A stretch of DNA of 51,500 nt from assembly GCF_026151205.1 (NCBI RefSeq), contig NC_087073.1, forward strand, positions 9,936,411 to 9,987,910, read 5' to 3'. The notes beneath the pieces are model-generated. The model saw nothing but the letters and a program-made list of their open reading frames with translations. It was not told where the DNA came from and searched no databases. This document shows positions 1 to 34,000 of this stretch, piece after piece. The DNA is from Bolinopsis microptera (Eukaryota; Ctenophora; Tentaculata; Lobata; Bolinopsidae). The position numbers and the translations under genes were made by a program. How positions within the stretch are numbered: the stretch's first letter is position 1; every line of letters starts with the position of its first letter.

Positions 1-3000
1 GATCCCATCTTACACCAGTTTTTATCAAAATACCCTCCCAGATAAGAAAAAGGGCACTGGGGTTGCGCTTTATGTCTCAGACAACCTTAACACTGTTGTC
101 CTAGAAAAGTTATCCTACTGTACTGTAAACATTGAATGCCTATTCGCCGAAATCACTGATAGCACTGGTGTTGGGGTTGTCTACGGAGTTGTATACCGTC
201 CCCCTAGTGGCTGCCTTGAGGCTTTTTGTGAAACTTTACAAACCATTGCTAAGCAGATATCCGGCAAGCCCTTTCGTTTGCTTGGTGACTTTAACTCAGA
301 CCTCTTCAAAGTTTCGTCACACAACCAGTTATTTGAAGACACTATAATTAGTAATGGTTTGTATCCATCCATCTCAATTGCTACCCACTTCCGGCCTAAC
401 TGTAAAAACTCGTGTATAGATAACATCCTAGTTAGTGATATTGATAATGTTTTGCTCTCTGGTGTACTTCAGGATAGATTAAGTGAACACACGTTCATAT
501 TCTCCTTCACCTCAACCCCGGCCCCAAGAAATAAGAACAATGAAAAACATGTCCGCTACTACGACTACTCAAGTGCCAAGCTTAAAAATTTTGTTTCTGA
601 CCTTGAGGTGAAGGTGAATCAGCTGTCCCAATCTTCAGATTTTTGCGAATTTGTCGATTGCTTCACATCCACCCTTGACAAGCACTGTAAATTAGAAGTA
701 CCGAAAACGACCAAAAGAACACCAAAGCTTAATCCTTGGATTACAGATGGAATCATCCTCTCAATCGACAGAAAACATGAGCTTTGTAAAGAATGGTCAG
801 ATACAGTAACAAATAAAGATCCATCTGGCAATGTCCTTCTTTATAAGATATTTAGTGACTATCGTAGGATGCTTAAGGGTATCATAAAGGCAGCCAAACG
901 CTCCTATTACTGTAACGAAATCTATAAAAACATTGAAAGCAGTAAGAAAACTTGGCAGATAATAAATGAGCTTAGGGGCAAAAGAAAGAAAACAACCAAA
1001 CCACCTTTTATCATCAATAATGAAAGAATCTTGAACCGGAGAGCAATTGCCAATGGTTTTAATTCCTGGTTCGTATCAATTGCTCCCAAGCTCAATGAAA
1101 CTATCACAACTGACTTGTCTTCTGGTATTCCAATTCTCCCCATGAAAACATTCCATGACTTCCTTAGCCCTAGTAACTCTCGATCTATTATGTTAGAGGA
1201 CAGCACTCCTGAGGAGGTTCTAAGAATAATCAAAGAATTCGAGAATGGAAAGGCCAGTGATATTCCCATAACCGTTATTAAAACTTCGTCCCACGTTATT
1301 GCACCAATTATCAGCAGATACTTAAACAAACTTATGTCAAATGGTATATTCCCTGATATACTTAAGACTGGCAGAATCACACCCGTATTCAAAAAAGGTA
1401 ATCCAGAAGAAATAGAAAACTACCGTCCTATATCCACCTTGTCCATATTTGGCAAAATATTTGAGAAAATCATATATTCTAGGATTTATTCGTTTGTCAG
1501 CTCTCAGGGAATAATATCTAAGACTCAGTTTGGTTTCAGGCAATCGCACTCAACCTCCCATGCAGTAAACTACTCTGTTGACCTCATATCTAAGCACATC
1601 AAATTGAAGCACCATGTGTTAGGCATATTCATCGACCTCAGCAAAGCTTTCGATACTATAGATCACTCAACATTACTTACCAAACTAGAAAGGTATGGCA
1701 TCCGTGGCGTGGCAAACGATCTGATCAAGAGCTACCTAACTAATCGATTCCAGTACACTGATGTTGTAGGAGAAAAGTCCGACCTACTTCCAATAAAATT
1801 TGGGGTTCCCCAGGGGTCAATTCTCGGACCCCTTTTATTCCTACTTTACATAAATGATATCTCTAATAGCTCTAGCTTGGGATCGTTTGTCACCTTTGCG
1901 GATGACACCAACATATTTGTTGTTGGTAAAACTGCACAAGAAGCATATGAACGCAGCAACGCCCTACTTTCAAACCTTCAAACATACATGCGGGCTAACA
2001 AGCTTCACATAAACATGTCAAAATGCTGCTACATTCACTTTAGACCTAAGTCACGTACTGAAGCAAACGTTGAAGAAGAATTCATAATGAATATAGACAA
2101 CTACCCCATCAAAAGAGTAACGTCAGCTAGATTTTTAGGAGTCGTCATTGACGAAAATCTAACATGGGAAGAACATATAATAGCCCTAAAACGAAAGCTT
2201 AACCATGCCACCTCAACTCTGTGTCGTCTACGCTGCTCCCTCCCAGAATTTCTCCACAGACAGTTATACTACACTCTTTTTGAATCCCATCTGTCGTACT
2301 GCATATCAGCATGGGGTGGGGCAGCTAAAAATCGTGTAAGCTCAATATTCACTGCACAGAAGTACTGTCTGAGGGTCTTGTTTGGTGATAGAGCAGCCTA
2401 CCTGGATAAATTCAAAACGTGTGTTCGAACCAGACCATTTACTGACCAGAAACTTGATAGTAAATTTTATAAAAAGGAGCACACTAAACCTCTGTTTAAA
2501 AACAACGAGATACTCACTGTACAAAATCTTTATACTTACCATAGCTACATAGAATTATTCAAGATCATGAAGTTTTCTACTCCTATGTCTATGTACGAAG
2601 AGTATTCTCGTTCTTCCAGGAAACCAATGCTTATTATCAATAAACCGGATCCCCCAGACAACCATAACACGAGGTCAACGAAAATATGGAATATAATAAC
2701 CCCTAACCTTAAAATCTTTGATTGTTCTGTTAGTATTTCTTGCCTGAAATCCAAACTGAAATCTTCACTACTTTCCAACCAGCATTGTCATGCCGTGTAT
2801 GACTGGACAAATAAAGACTTTGATATATGTAACCTTAAATTTTCGTAGGCTCCTGCAGGGATTCCACCTGACCTCCAAAATTTCATGACCAAATCGACTT
2901 ACTCTGCCAGCGTATTCCTCTGTCAAGTTAAATGTGATGTGTGAGTGAGTAAGTGTAGTGTAAAGATATCCTATTTTTGTATCCAATTTGAATTCTAATA

Positions 3001-3005
3001 AAGAC
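1..3005 (+). mobile_element. jockey/CR1-like non-LTR retrotransposon, 5' end outside window
   Basis: The element runs off the left edge of the window. It contains one long open reading frame (next entry), a short 3' UTR after the stop at 2848, and an AATAAA at 2997-3002 after which recognisable element sequence fades. No LTR is seen. The lack of stops and intact catalytic motifs suggest a young copy. The exact 3' boundary and target-site duplication cannot be set because the 5' flank is missing. Confidence 0.85.
2..2848 (+). CDS. APE endonuclease / reverse transcriptase polyprotein of a LINE (5' partial)
   Basis: The frame is open from base 2 of the window, so the protein is longer than the 856 residues that start at the TTG at 278. 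The upstream part reads as the APE-like endonuclease: YRPPSG near 204-221, GDFNSDL near 284-304, SCIDNILVS near 413-439 and SEHTF near 485-499. The reverse transcriptase follows, with YRPIS near 1421, the motif A block FIDLSKAFDTIDHS near 1630-1670, GVPQGSILGPLLFLLYIND near 1802-1858 and the catalytic FADDTNIF near 1894-1917. The C-terminal region has the RAAYLDKFKTCVRTRPF and FYKKEHTKPLF stretches typical of jockey/CR1-type elements. The protein nicks genomic DNA and copies the element RNA into the nick. No frameshift or in-frame stop is visible, so it may be active. Clade assignment (jockey versus CR1) is a family-level inference. Confidence 0.93.
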   Translation: MPSYTSFYQNTLPDKKKGTGVALYVSDNLNTVVLEKLSYCTVNIECLFAEITDSTGVGVVYGVVYRPPSGCLEAFCETLQTIAKQISGKPFRLLGDFNSDLFKVSSHNQLFEDTIISNGLYPSISIATHFRPNCKNSCIDNILVSDIDNVLLSGVLQDRLSEHTFIFSFTSTPAPRNKNNEKHVRYYDYSSAKLKNFVSDLEVKVNQLSQSSDFCEFVDCFTSTLDKHCKLEVPKTTKRTPKLNPWITDGIILSIDRKHELCKEWSDTVTNKDPSGNVLLYKIFSDYRRMLKGIIKAAKRSYYCNEIYKNIESSKKTWQIINELRGKRKKTTKPPFIINNERILNRRAIANGFNSWFVSIAPKLNETITTDLSSGIPILPMKTFHDFLSPSNSRSIMLEDSTPEEVLRIIKEFENGKASDIPITVIKTSSHVIAPIISRYLNKLMSNGIFPDILKTGRITPVFKKGNPEEIENYRPISTLSIFGKIFEKIIYSRIYSFVSSQGIISKTQFGFRQSHSTSHAVNYSVDLISKHIKLKHHVLGIFIDLSKAFDTIDHSTLLTKLERYGIRGVANDLIKSYLTNRFQYTDVVGEKSDLLPIKFGVPQGSILGPLLFLLYINDISNSSSLGSFVTFADDTNIFVVGKTAQEAYERSNALLSNLQTYMRANKLHINMSKCCYIHFRPKSRTEANVEEEFIMNIDNYPIKRVTSARFLGVVIDENLTWEEHIIALKRKLNHATSTLCRLRCSLPEFLHRQLYYTLFESHLSYCISAWGGAAKNRVSSIFTAQKYCLRVLFGDRAAYLDKFKTCVRTRPFTDQKLDSKFYKKEHTKPLFKNNEILTVQNLYTYHSYIELFKIMKFSTPMSMYEEYSRSSRKPMLIINKPDPPDNHNTRSTKIWNIITPNLKIFDCSVSISCLKSKLKSSLLSNQHCHAVYDWTNKDFDICNLKFS

Positions 3006-3497
3006 CCTAAGCATTATGATCAAATTTTTAGTACAATAGTTATATCAGGGTTGACATCTATGATTAATATTATAACCCAATATTCATTTCTTTTTCTCCC
3101 TTAAATTTAAACCCCTCTTAGACATTAAGCCATGATTTAGTATTGAACACCCAAAATACTTACCGTCCTTAATAATCGTAAAGACCATTTGTTACAAAAT
3201 AGCTGCTAGAATAATGCATGCCAAATATTCCCTCTTACACCCACAAATTATAATGCCTTCCTATCAACGCCTCTAATTTGGTCACTAATCAACCAGACTA
3301 GCGTTATGGTGTGTACAAAAGCTACCAGCCAGTACATTCCTTGCCCCGCTAGTTGATTGTCAAAAAATCATACAGCTCAGAACAAACGGCCATTTACCAC
3401 TAAGAGCATTATATGTTTTCATTTGTTTAAATTTTATGCTGTAAAATGTGCTAAAACTTTGATTATTTGTTTAATTGATTATTTGTTTAATTGAATC

Positions 3498-3851
3498 TTG
3501 TATCATGTCGTGACCCCCACGGTCGTTTCACTATGGCATGGTGTAGAGTTTCTACGATACAGGGGGAGCCGTTCACCTAATTTCATGTGCTTTCGCAACA
3601 CTGCAGTTACCTGGGGACCCCAGGCTATTATGTTCATTAACATAGAGATTAGGCGGAATGACAGGCTGAGCGCGGCCCAGTAAGTATTGTTAAATTTAAA
3701 ATTAATAAAATGACCCTAAGAAACAAAAATGGTGACAGATTAAATTGTGAAACTAAATTTATGTTTAATGCGTGCCGCGCTTGTTATGTCATACGTTGTA
3801 TGACCCGCCGCTCCCCCGCGACCGTGGGGGTCCGGTCATCACGTGATACAA
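3498..3851. mobile_element. ~354-bp inverted-repeat element (MITE-like)
   Basis: The left end (3498-3525, TTGTATCATGTCGTGACCCC) is repeated in inverted form at the right end (about 3818-3851), with one small indel. Both arms carry the CCCACGGTCG block. No coding capacity is apparent. The element contains a short segment (3607-3684) found again at 37940-38031. No convincing target-site duplication was found, so the transposon class is open. Confidence 0.5.
3607..3684 (+). repeat. copy 1 of a short dispersed element (TTACCTGGGG...CCCAGTAAG)
   Basis: It shares the block AGATTAGGCGGAATGACAGG, followed by CTGAGCGCGGCCCAGTAAG, with 37940-38031. Its ends are imperfect inverted copies of each other (TTACCTGGG / CCCAGTAA). 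This copy lies inside the larger inverted-repeat element at 3498-3851. Confidence 0.6.
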
Positions 3852-4713
3852 TGCCGCGCATATTCGAAACAATTGACACCGTGTAATTATATGCTACCTA
3901 CCATTTAAACGTTAAGTTAAAATCGAGCGTTATATGTTTCGTATCTTTGTCAAAATACCTTGCCTACAATTTAAAAGGCTTACTGTTTCATTTTGAAAAT
4001 ATGTCAGACTAAATGTTGGTGTATTACATTTTTAGATTTAAGTCGATGTTTGAAAATTTCCATAACCCTCTAATGATATGGCATAGTCCCATTATTTATA
4101 CCGATGACCCTTATTTTTTACAACATGTTATATTATCCATGTTTTACTTACACAAAATTTGGATGCTTTAGTATCCTGTTATCAAAAACAGTTGAGTAAT
4201 GCCTTTCCAATGTCACCACACTTATTTGCTTCATATGTGATTGGCATTTTAAATTTAAACGATTTTGTATATTGTTGATGTTATATTGCTTAGTTTCCAC
4301 CTATTGCTTAGGTTCCACCTTATTGGTTGTTAATGTGTTAAATCCATACTTCGAATACTGAAAGAGTTTTTGAGATACCAATATAATTGTATGGAATTTG
4401 ATTTGATTAGATCCTACCTGTAAGTGGTACCATAGTAATGTAGCTTTATTGTGAGTGACGTTTTTTAGGCTGAAATTGTAACAGAGAAAACTAGGATTGA
4501 AAAATATTAAGATACAATATTATGAGCACGTTCGAAAAGAAATGTTTTCAGATACACTTTAAGTCCAATGTTGTACAATTCTTAATCTCAAATGGAAAAG
4601 AATATTCAAACAATATACACATAATATAGCAATGGCCAATTGGCTGACTATAAGGTCATGGCCTGAACAAACAATTTTTTTAAATAGTCAAGTGATGCTA
4701 AAGCAGAGCACAA
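3852..4713. other. intergenic, nothing recognised
   Basis: AT-rich sequence without sustained coding potential on either strand. A GTTTCCACCTATTGCTTAGG-type short repeat occurs near 4290-4325. No RNA gene is seen. Confidence 0.4.
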
Positions 4714-5241
4714 ATGTGTAATAAGTTAATAGATAAAAATACTGATTCAATGATTAAAATTGTAACTGAAGATCAAATGCAAATCATCGTACAATCTCTT
4801 GTTATTAGTTCCCTTGACTACTGCAATGCACTTTACTATGGTACTAATCATTCTGTTTTGAAACAGCTACAATCTCTGCACAACAGAGCATGTCGCTTAG
4901 TTAAAGGTCTAAAGAGGAGAGAAGAAGTTGAGCCCTACATAAAAGAACTTCATTGGCTCAAGGTACAAGAACGTATTGAATTTAAAATACTCCTGCTAAC
5001 TTTCAAACTGCTCCATGGACTAGCACCTTCATACCTGTCAAACCTTGTCAAGTACAATCCCAGTGGTGGCAGAGATGTGTCTCTTCATTGCCCTATAAAC
5101 AGCCCACCAAGAGCCTTCTCTTCATCTGCTCCAAGATTATGGAACAACCTTCCTCAAGAAATTAGGAAATGTGTAAACATCAATGACTTTAAGGGAAAAC
5201 TAAAAGCTCATCTGTTTAGAAAGTCCTTTGATATGTACTGA
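4714..5241 (+). pseudogene. 3' fragment of a CR1/L2-type LINE reverse transcriptase
   Basis: A 175-codon open stretch encodes only the region after the RT catalytic core. It includes SSLDYCNALYYG, LQSLHNRACRLVKG, LHWLKVQERIEFKILLLTFK, LLHGLAPSYLSNL and SAPRLWNNLPQEIR, ending FKGKLKAHLF. This is the standard C-terminal tail of CR1/L2-like elements. The palm domain with the FADD box is absent, so this is a 5'-truncated copy. It is a different family from the element at 1-3005, whose tail motifs do not match. The ATG at 4714 is not a biological start. Confidence 0.85.
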
Positions 5242-7303
5242 GTAAATAATACATTATCAGAAGATTTTTAAAATCTTCATCCTATAGCAGGTCAATTTTA
5301 CGCTTTAAATTAAATTATTTTAGGCTACTAATTTTTCAGGATTTTCGGGCAACATTCGAGATATTATTCTTTTCCGTGTTTCACTGTGTCTGCCAACAAA
5401 ATTGTAGTGTAGGTCAGAAAAGGAGGCTCTATCCCGGGACACCAACATTTTTTGGGTTGGCACCCAGGAGAAAGCTGCCTTATTCTTTGTATTTTGTCTC
5501 AAGTATTTTAGCATCTTCTACCACTCTGTTTATTTCACCGTCTCTAGACTTGTATGTTGCCCAGATAATTTGACATGACTGTATTGGATTTTCTGTAACA
5601 TCAGTTACTGTTCTGCAGTAAGCTTTTTTAATAATTTTGTATTGTATATTGAAGTATTCAGATTGTTTGTATATTTGGAGTCTATAGAATTTCTATAGAA
5701 TTTTTATAGAATTTTTAATATTTTAGGGAATTTCATTCTTATTATCCTGATTTTTACATTTGATAGGCTGATGAGTTTCATACTGTGATTTCTTGCAGTC
5801 ATCATCCTTTCCTCAAGTCCTCTGTTAGAAAACCTGCTAAGCCTGCTTGTTAGGTGCATCTGCCTTATCTAGTGACGATTTTATTTACAGTTTTTAACGT
5901 CTGTTTTCTGAACAGTTTCTTGTTTCACCTAAGGCAAAGATGCACACTCTCGTTAACTTAAGTATCATTTACAGCTGAGCATAAGGGTTGAATTTAAATT
6001 ATTTAACCTTTTGGTGCTGTATAAAAATAACATTAATTTATTATAAAGGGTCTCAATAAGAGGTCTCGACTGCCTAGGCGTCAAACCTTGGCAGTCGGTA
6101 GTTTTCCTCTGGCCCGGGATCAGCTGACCCTAGGGACCAGAGGGTAAAGGTGTAGAGACTATGTGTATCTACAAATCTTTCGAGGTTGTTTTTACAAGAG
6201 ACAGGGCTTGCTACGCAAGGGAAGAAAACCGGGAGAAACAATCACAAATTATACAAATAAATATTATAAAACCTAGCAAAAAGAAATTCAAACAATCCTA
6301 CACTACTACAAATGTTTATTACATACTACAATGTAATACACGATAAATAAATGCTGTATAATCAAGAAACAGGGCTTGCAGGGCAAGGGACAATTTATTA
6401 TTATTATTATTAACCGTATTCTAATGGCATTCGGGTAGAGCAATTAAGGGCAAATAACTCTAGTAAGCATGGCATTTAATTCTATTACGTACCTGATGGC
6501 ATTTGGCAGTCATTTATTGTGAAATTTGTATTTCTGTTAATTACATTTATGATTTATGTTTCTTTCATGGATGTGTGTAACATTGCCTATTGCCACCCCC
6601 TCCCCCTTGCCGAAAAATCGTCCCCCTGATGGTGCCCCCTCCCCTCTTAAAGTAGAAACGTAATATTGGACAAATTAGGTGATTTAAGTGGATACGCCGG
6701 TAAAATCTCTAAAAAAGTGTGTTTCTAGATCAAAACGCACAGTTTTGCTAGCAGGGTCGGCATAGCCCTTTTTCACACCACTGCTAATGCTACTGATTAC
6801 CCCATGGGGAACTCCAACCCACATTTTTTCTGCTCATGAACACATCATTTTCCATTTTGGATCCTGTCACTATCCATGATTGCAGCTCTACTCTCAAAAC
6901 ACATTTTTTGTTCCTCTAAAAAGATTTGTTTCTCAGCTCTTTTACTTTTGATTGCAAATCAACTGGGCCCAAACAAAACATTTAGAAGATCATGCTCACA
7001 CACAAACGAAAGGGACTTTTTCACTTCTGATCATTACTGATCAAGCAGTTGATTGAAATGATAATATGAATGATCATATTAATATTCTATTAAGATTGCA
7101 TTTGGTTGACAGTTATTTTCAATTTGAAATATTCAGTGTGATAGATACTGACTGACCTAATGATTTAAGGTATTCAGTATTCTAGTGTTTTTGTCACAGC
7201 TGTGCACATTGCACAAGAATCAGTTTCAAATCACTGATCTATTAAAGCTGTAGCAACTTAAATGACAAATTCCCTTTTTCATTAACATTCATTTTTTCAC
7301 TAG
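5242..7303. other. non-coding flank upstream of the adaptor gene
   Basis: No coding exon was identified. At 6063-6150 two nested inverted repeats can be read: ACTGCCTAGG...CCTTGGCAGT and CCTCTGG...CCAGAGG around CCCGGGATCAGCTGACCCTAGGG. They are followed by two copies of an ACAGGGCTTGC...GCAAGGGA segment (6200-6225, 6369-6390) and a (TTA)n tract at about 6392-6413. This has the look of a SINE-like or small non-autonomous element, but no tRNA promoter boxes could be matched. The 5' UTR or promoter of the downstream gene may also lie here. Confidence 0.35.
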
Positions 7304-7317
7304 AAGGTTTGCATGTG

Positions 7318-30461
<23,144 letters not shown>

Positions 30462-31111
30462 GTAAGTTGCTGTTCATTTTTATTGAATGTTAATAGCTCT
30501 GTGAGATATTATCACTTTATCTCCGGTGACATTGTCCATATCTCTACCCTTGTTCGGCCAGAGGCAACCTGTAGGTGCGGTAATATCATGCAAAAAGTGC
30601 AATTCCGCCCTGGCCTCAAGTGATGAGAATAGTTGATGCAGAGTATTCAAGTATTGTAACTTTGCAACTTAAGATTCCTACACATTTTGTGTATAACTAT
30701 AAGTTAAAATTCTGGGGGGGGTGTAACCCAAAAAAACCCAACTCCTACCCAAGAAAAGGTAATACTGGGATTGGGTTTTTTTGGGTTTTTTTGGGTTTTT
30801 TAAACAAAATTTAAACAAAATTCTAGCCATTTCATTAATTGTATTGAATGTGAATTATTTCCCACTGAGTTTTACCTACGTGTTGTTCTCATGTCTTAAC
30901 TTAATAGATAGTTTACATAGTATATGAGTGTGTTTATATTGATAGTATGTTATCACGATAGCAAACAGGATGTCTCGATCATCGAGATATAATCCATATG
31001 AATGCACAAAGTGGAAATGTGCCAAATGTGGCAAATGTGTTCTCCTGTCATGGAAGGAGGCTATGACGAAGGTCAAGGGCAAGTCAAAGCACATGACTTA
31101 AATTACTTGAC
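30462..31111. other. non-coding sequence after last recognised adaptor exon
   Basis: Contains the palindromic element at 30711-30805. A 44-codon + strand ORF at 30970-31101 begins MSRSSRYNPYECTKWKCAKC; see findings. No poly(A) signal can be tied to the adaptor gene. Confidence 0.4.
30711..30805 (+). repeat. palindromic TTTTTTTGGG element, copy 1
   Basis: Layout is CTGGGGGGGGTGTAACCC, then CCCAAAAAAACCC, core AACTCCTACCCAAGAAAAGG, ATACTGGGA, TTGGGTTTTTTTGGG repeats, and TTTTTTAAAC. It could form an A-T rich hairpin. Related copies are at 33901-34000 and, more diverged, at 19781-19890. Confidence 0.75.
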
Positions 31112-32357
31112 TTAAGGCGGCTTCAGAGTCCGAGTCTCAATGATGTGTCTCCAAAGCTTTCTGTCCGCCATAAGCTCCTTAATCTCCCCAGTGTTCTTGA
31201 GTACGGTGTCACTTATTAGGTTATCGACGAAAGTGAGCGGTGGTCTGCCCCTCCCTCTGGTCCCATGGCTAGGTTCCCGAAGGAGAAGTTGGTGTACTGC
31301 CAGGTCATCATATCGCTGGATCTCTGGATGTGCCCAGCCGACCTCATTCTTCTGGCCTGTATCTTCGAACTAACTCTTGGGAGTGATTTAAAGACCTCTT
31401 TGTTGGTGCGATGTTCTCTCCAGTCCACGTTTAGGGCCATCCAAAGCATTTTACTGTAACATCCGTCTATTCTTTTCAAAGATTCTGTCATTGTCCACGT
31501 TTCCGTTCCATACAGGAAGATTGATTCAACTGTAGCCTTGAGACAGACGGATCTTTAAATCTCGGCGCAAATTGGACCTCCATATAGCCTTCATTTTGTG
31601 GTAGGCAGCCCATGCCTTGGCCTTGCGTACCCTAAAGTCGTGCTCTGTAGCTGTTGTACTTATCCAGGCTCCTGGGTAGAAAAAATCCTCAACTTCTTCT
31701 AAGGCATGTCCGTCCTTAGAAGTTATTGTGTGTGGCTCCTCTTCTACTAAATTAACAGTAAGATGCTTGGTTTTAGACGAAAGAGATTTTCTGCCTCCTC
31801 ATCAGATGAGGCTTCTGTAGGACTGTAGCATGTGATGACAGTGAGCCTGCGCTTTCCATTGAAAGACATGGTGAGGATCCTTGCGCTGTAAGATTTTATA
31901 AGACTTAAATAGCCTCATATGCTGTCCTCGTCAAGATGATTCCTACTCTCCCATTAGAAGCGCCAGCTGCGTTTCTCCACGCAGATGAGGTCACTAGATG
32001 AATCCCTTTGTTCATCTTTTCTATCCTGGTAGGCTCAGAATGCACTACATGATGTTCTTGCAGGCCAAGGATGTGCAGTTTGATTCGAGAAAATAGTTCT
32101 GCAAGTTCGATGCGTTTGTGCTGTTCTCTGGCTGTTCTTATGTTAAATGTACTAGCCTTAGCAGTCCTTTTACATGATACAATACAATTGATGTTCATAT
32201 TTTGTTGATGTTTTCTTGTTTGACTTTCTGTAGAAATAGGTTGTCGTGTTGTGGAGACCGAGTTATCAGCTTCTGTAATAGCAGCGTAATTACCCCGGCA
32301 ACCACTTCCACTAGAAAAATAAGGGGCTTTAACCCTTAAGCTGTTGATAAGATTCAT
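31112..32357 (-). pseudogene. internally deleted RTE-type LINE (endonuclease joined to RT C-terminus)
   Basis: Read on the - strand. From 32357 downward the frame gives an N-terminal leader, then STFNIRTAREQHKRIELAEL, LHILGLQEHHVV and SSAWRNAAGASNGRVGIILT, the start of an RTE-like APE endonuclease. After a frame change near 31905 it continues as RILTMSFNGKRRLTVITCYS and PTEASSDEEAE. Almost immediately (near 31785) it jumps to the RT C-terminal zone: KTKHLTVNLVEEEPHTITSK, HDFRVRKAKAWAAYHKMKAI and, in another frame (31216-31491), KRIDGCYSKMLWMALNVDWR, ending FVDNLISDTV and the stop at 31112. The rest of the endonuclease and the whole RT palm, with its catalytic Asp pair, are absent. It is thus a dead, deleted and frameshifted copy. 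Confidence 0.85.
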
Positions 32358-33010
32358 CTTGACTTTTCAGTTGGCTCACAATCCTGTGCAGTCCCCTGCA
32401 CATTGGCAGTGGATTGTGTTCTTAACTCTTGCGCCACTAAAAGAGAGAAAGAGTAAAAGGTTAAGGCAATCCGCTTGAACAAAAGCCATCTTTAACTCTC
32501 ACCATAATATCTTGGGTATCTTGAGCATGTAATTGCACGAACATATGCTATACAAGACAAATGTGACACTTCCTTTTTCTACCAAACAGCATCAGTTGTA
32601 ATCCTTACCCAATCGTCACCTGCTCCAGTGTGGGACTTTCCGATTTTATCCCAAAGCATAAGGAGGTTAGAGTGAGAACAGAGCTACACTTTAGCGGGGA
32701 CTAACCCTTCCCCTGACTACCTCGTTACCCGGTACGGGCCGGTACCCTGGGCATAGGGAGCCGTATCCTGACTACCAGAGTGTGGTCCAGTCTAGCTGAG
32801 TCATAGTAGACTAGGTTGAACAGGGTAACAGCCAACACCTCTTTAGCTACTGTGCAATCCACAGTAAAGATTTACGAGTCTCAAAGCCTCTTGTAGACCA
32901 AGAGTTAAGGAGTCAATAGATCAAATTATTGAACTTCCGGGGCTCAATGTCTCCCGTCGACCGTCCTGCCTTTAGCCTGGACCCCCTGTCCAGTATCCAG
33001 TCTTCACCAC
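32358..33010 (-). mobile_element. probable 5' non-coding part of the RTE-type LINE
   Basis: It lies directly upstream of the endonuclease reading frame on the - strand. It is GC-richer than its surroundings and includes the GTCGACGGGAGACATTGAGC block near 32943-32962, typical in style of LINE leaders. No ORF. The 5' limit is not fixed. Confidence 0.4.
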
Positions 33011-33780
33011 GTGGAGGTAGTGGATTTCATCATGCTGTCCGATGAGTGTCTGGAAGAGGGCACCAGCAGGATACCCCTTTTCAAAGTTCTGGGAGCCTCA
33101 CATCAGACCAGGGCTTCCACCCAGCTTCTATCCAGCGGTGACGCCTTGGGCCACCTAAGCTTCACACAACCATTGAAAGACCACCTGCCTACTTGTAAAA
33201 ATTTTGATGATGCGATAAGAACACTGTAACTTTGAAGGAGAGGCTTTCCAACCATCTTCTGACGGAGCAGAGAGTGACGAAGCGGAAACAGATGATGAAG
33301 AAGAGGAAGTGGAGGATATTGACTCATCAGAGGAATGGGCGAAAATAGTAACTGTGTATGGTGATGCTCTGCATCATGATACGGCTGTTGAGGTTTGCCT
33401 CAATGGAGGGCGAGATCGAATGCCATCCCAGTCAAGATTTTAGCGACTCCAGGGCCATAAACAAGCGAAGATATCACTTAATATCACATGTGATCACGCA
33501 GCTGATGGTAACTGCAAGATTCTTTCAGTTGGAGATAGAGCATGGTGTCTCGTTAAGCGGATGATCAGGAAAACGGAAACAGAGATCGTGAAGGTGAGAA
33601 GAAAAGCTTTATTCCTCTCGTACCGGTTGCGGTCAGGGTTGGGGTCATCAGTGAGTTGCGTCCCTACTAACTCAATTTGCCATGGCCATCGAAGTGAGCA
33701 TTACATAATGGCTGATATCATATCTGGATGGCCAACTTCTTCTGAGCACATCAGTGAATAAAATACTGCTTTTGGGTGAT
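33011..33780 (+). other. decayed coding-like region, unidentified
   Basis: Three short + strand open pieces in different frames lie close together. 33011-33229 is preceded by an open approach. About 33232-33440 contains an acidic run, SDEAETDDEEEEVEDIDSSE, then EWAKIVTVYGDALHHD. About 33480-33650 contains DGNCKILSVGDRAWCLVKRM. The base composition is less AT-rich than its surroundings. It may be the relic of a transposon protein or of a retrocopy. I do not recognise the family. Confidence 0.3.
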
Positions 33781-33900
33781 ATTTAAGCGATTATATCTAT
33801 TGTGATGTTGTAGTGATGAACAACAACAGTGATGTTGTCAGTTGTACTGATAATTGTTTTGCTAGGTGCCTACATGATTTTATATCCTTCAAATGAAAAA

Positions 33901-34000
33901 TTTTTAAAAAACCCAAAAAAACCCAACTCCTACCCTGAAAAAGGTCATACTGGGATTGGGTTTTTTTGGGTTTTTTTGGGTTACACCCCCCCCAATTCTT
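33901..34000 (+). repeat. palindromic TTTTTTTGGG element, copy 2 (flanks inverted)
   Basis: The core AACTCCTACCC...ATACTGGGA lies in the same + strand orientation as in copy 1 (30711-30805). The TTTTTAAAAAACCC flank is now on the left, and GGGTTACACCCCCCCC on the right, the reverse of copy 1. Confidence 0.75.

Noticed and set aside
3498-3683. 61-codon + strand ORF
   Set aside because: It lies wholly in the inverted-repeat element and has no protein-like features.
31265-31459. + strand ORF over the RTE relic
   Set aside because: It is the complement of the RT C-terminal region read on the - strand.
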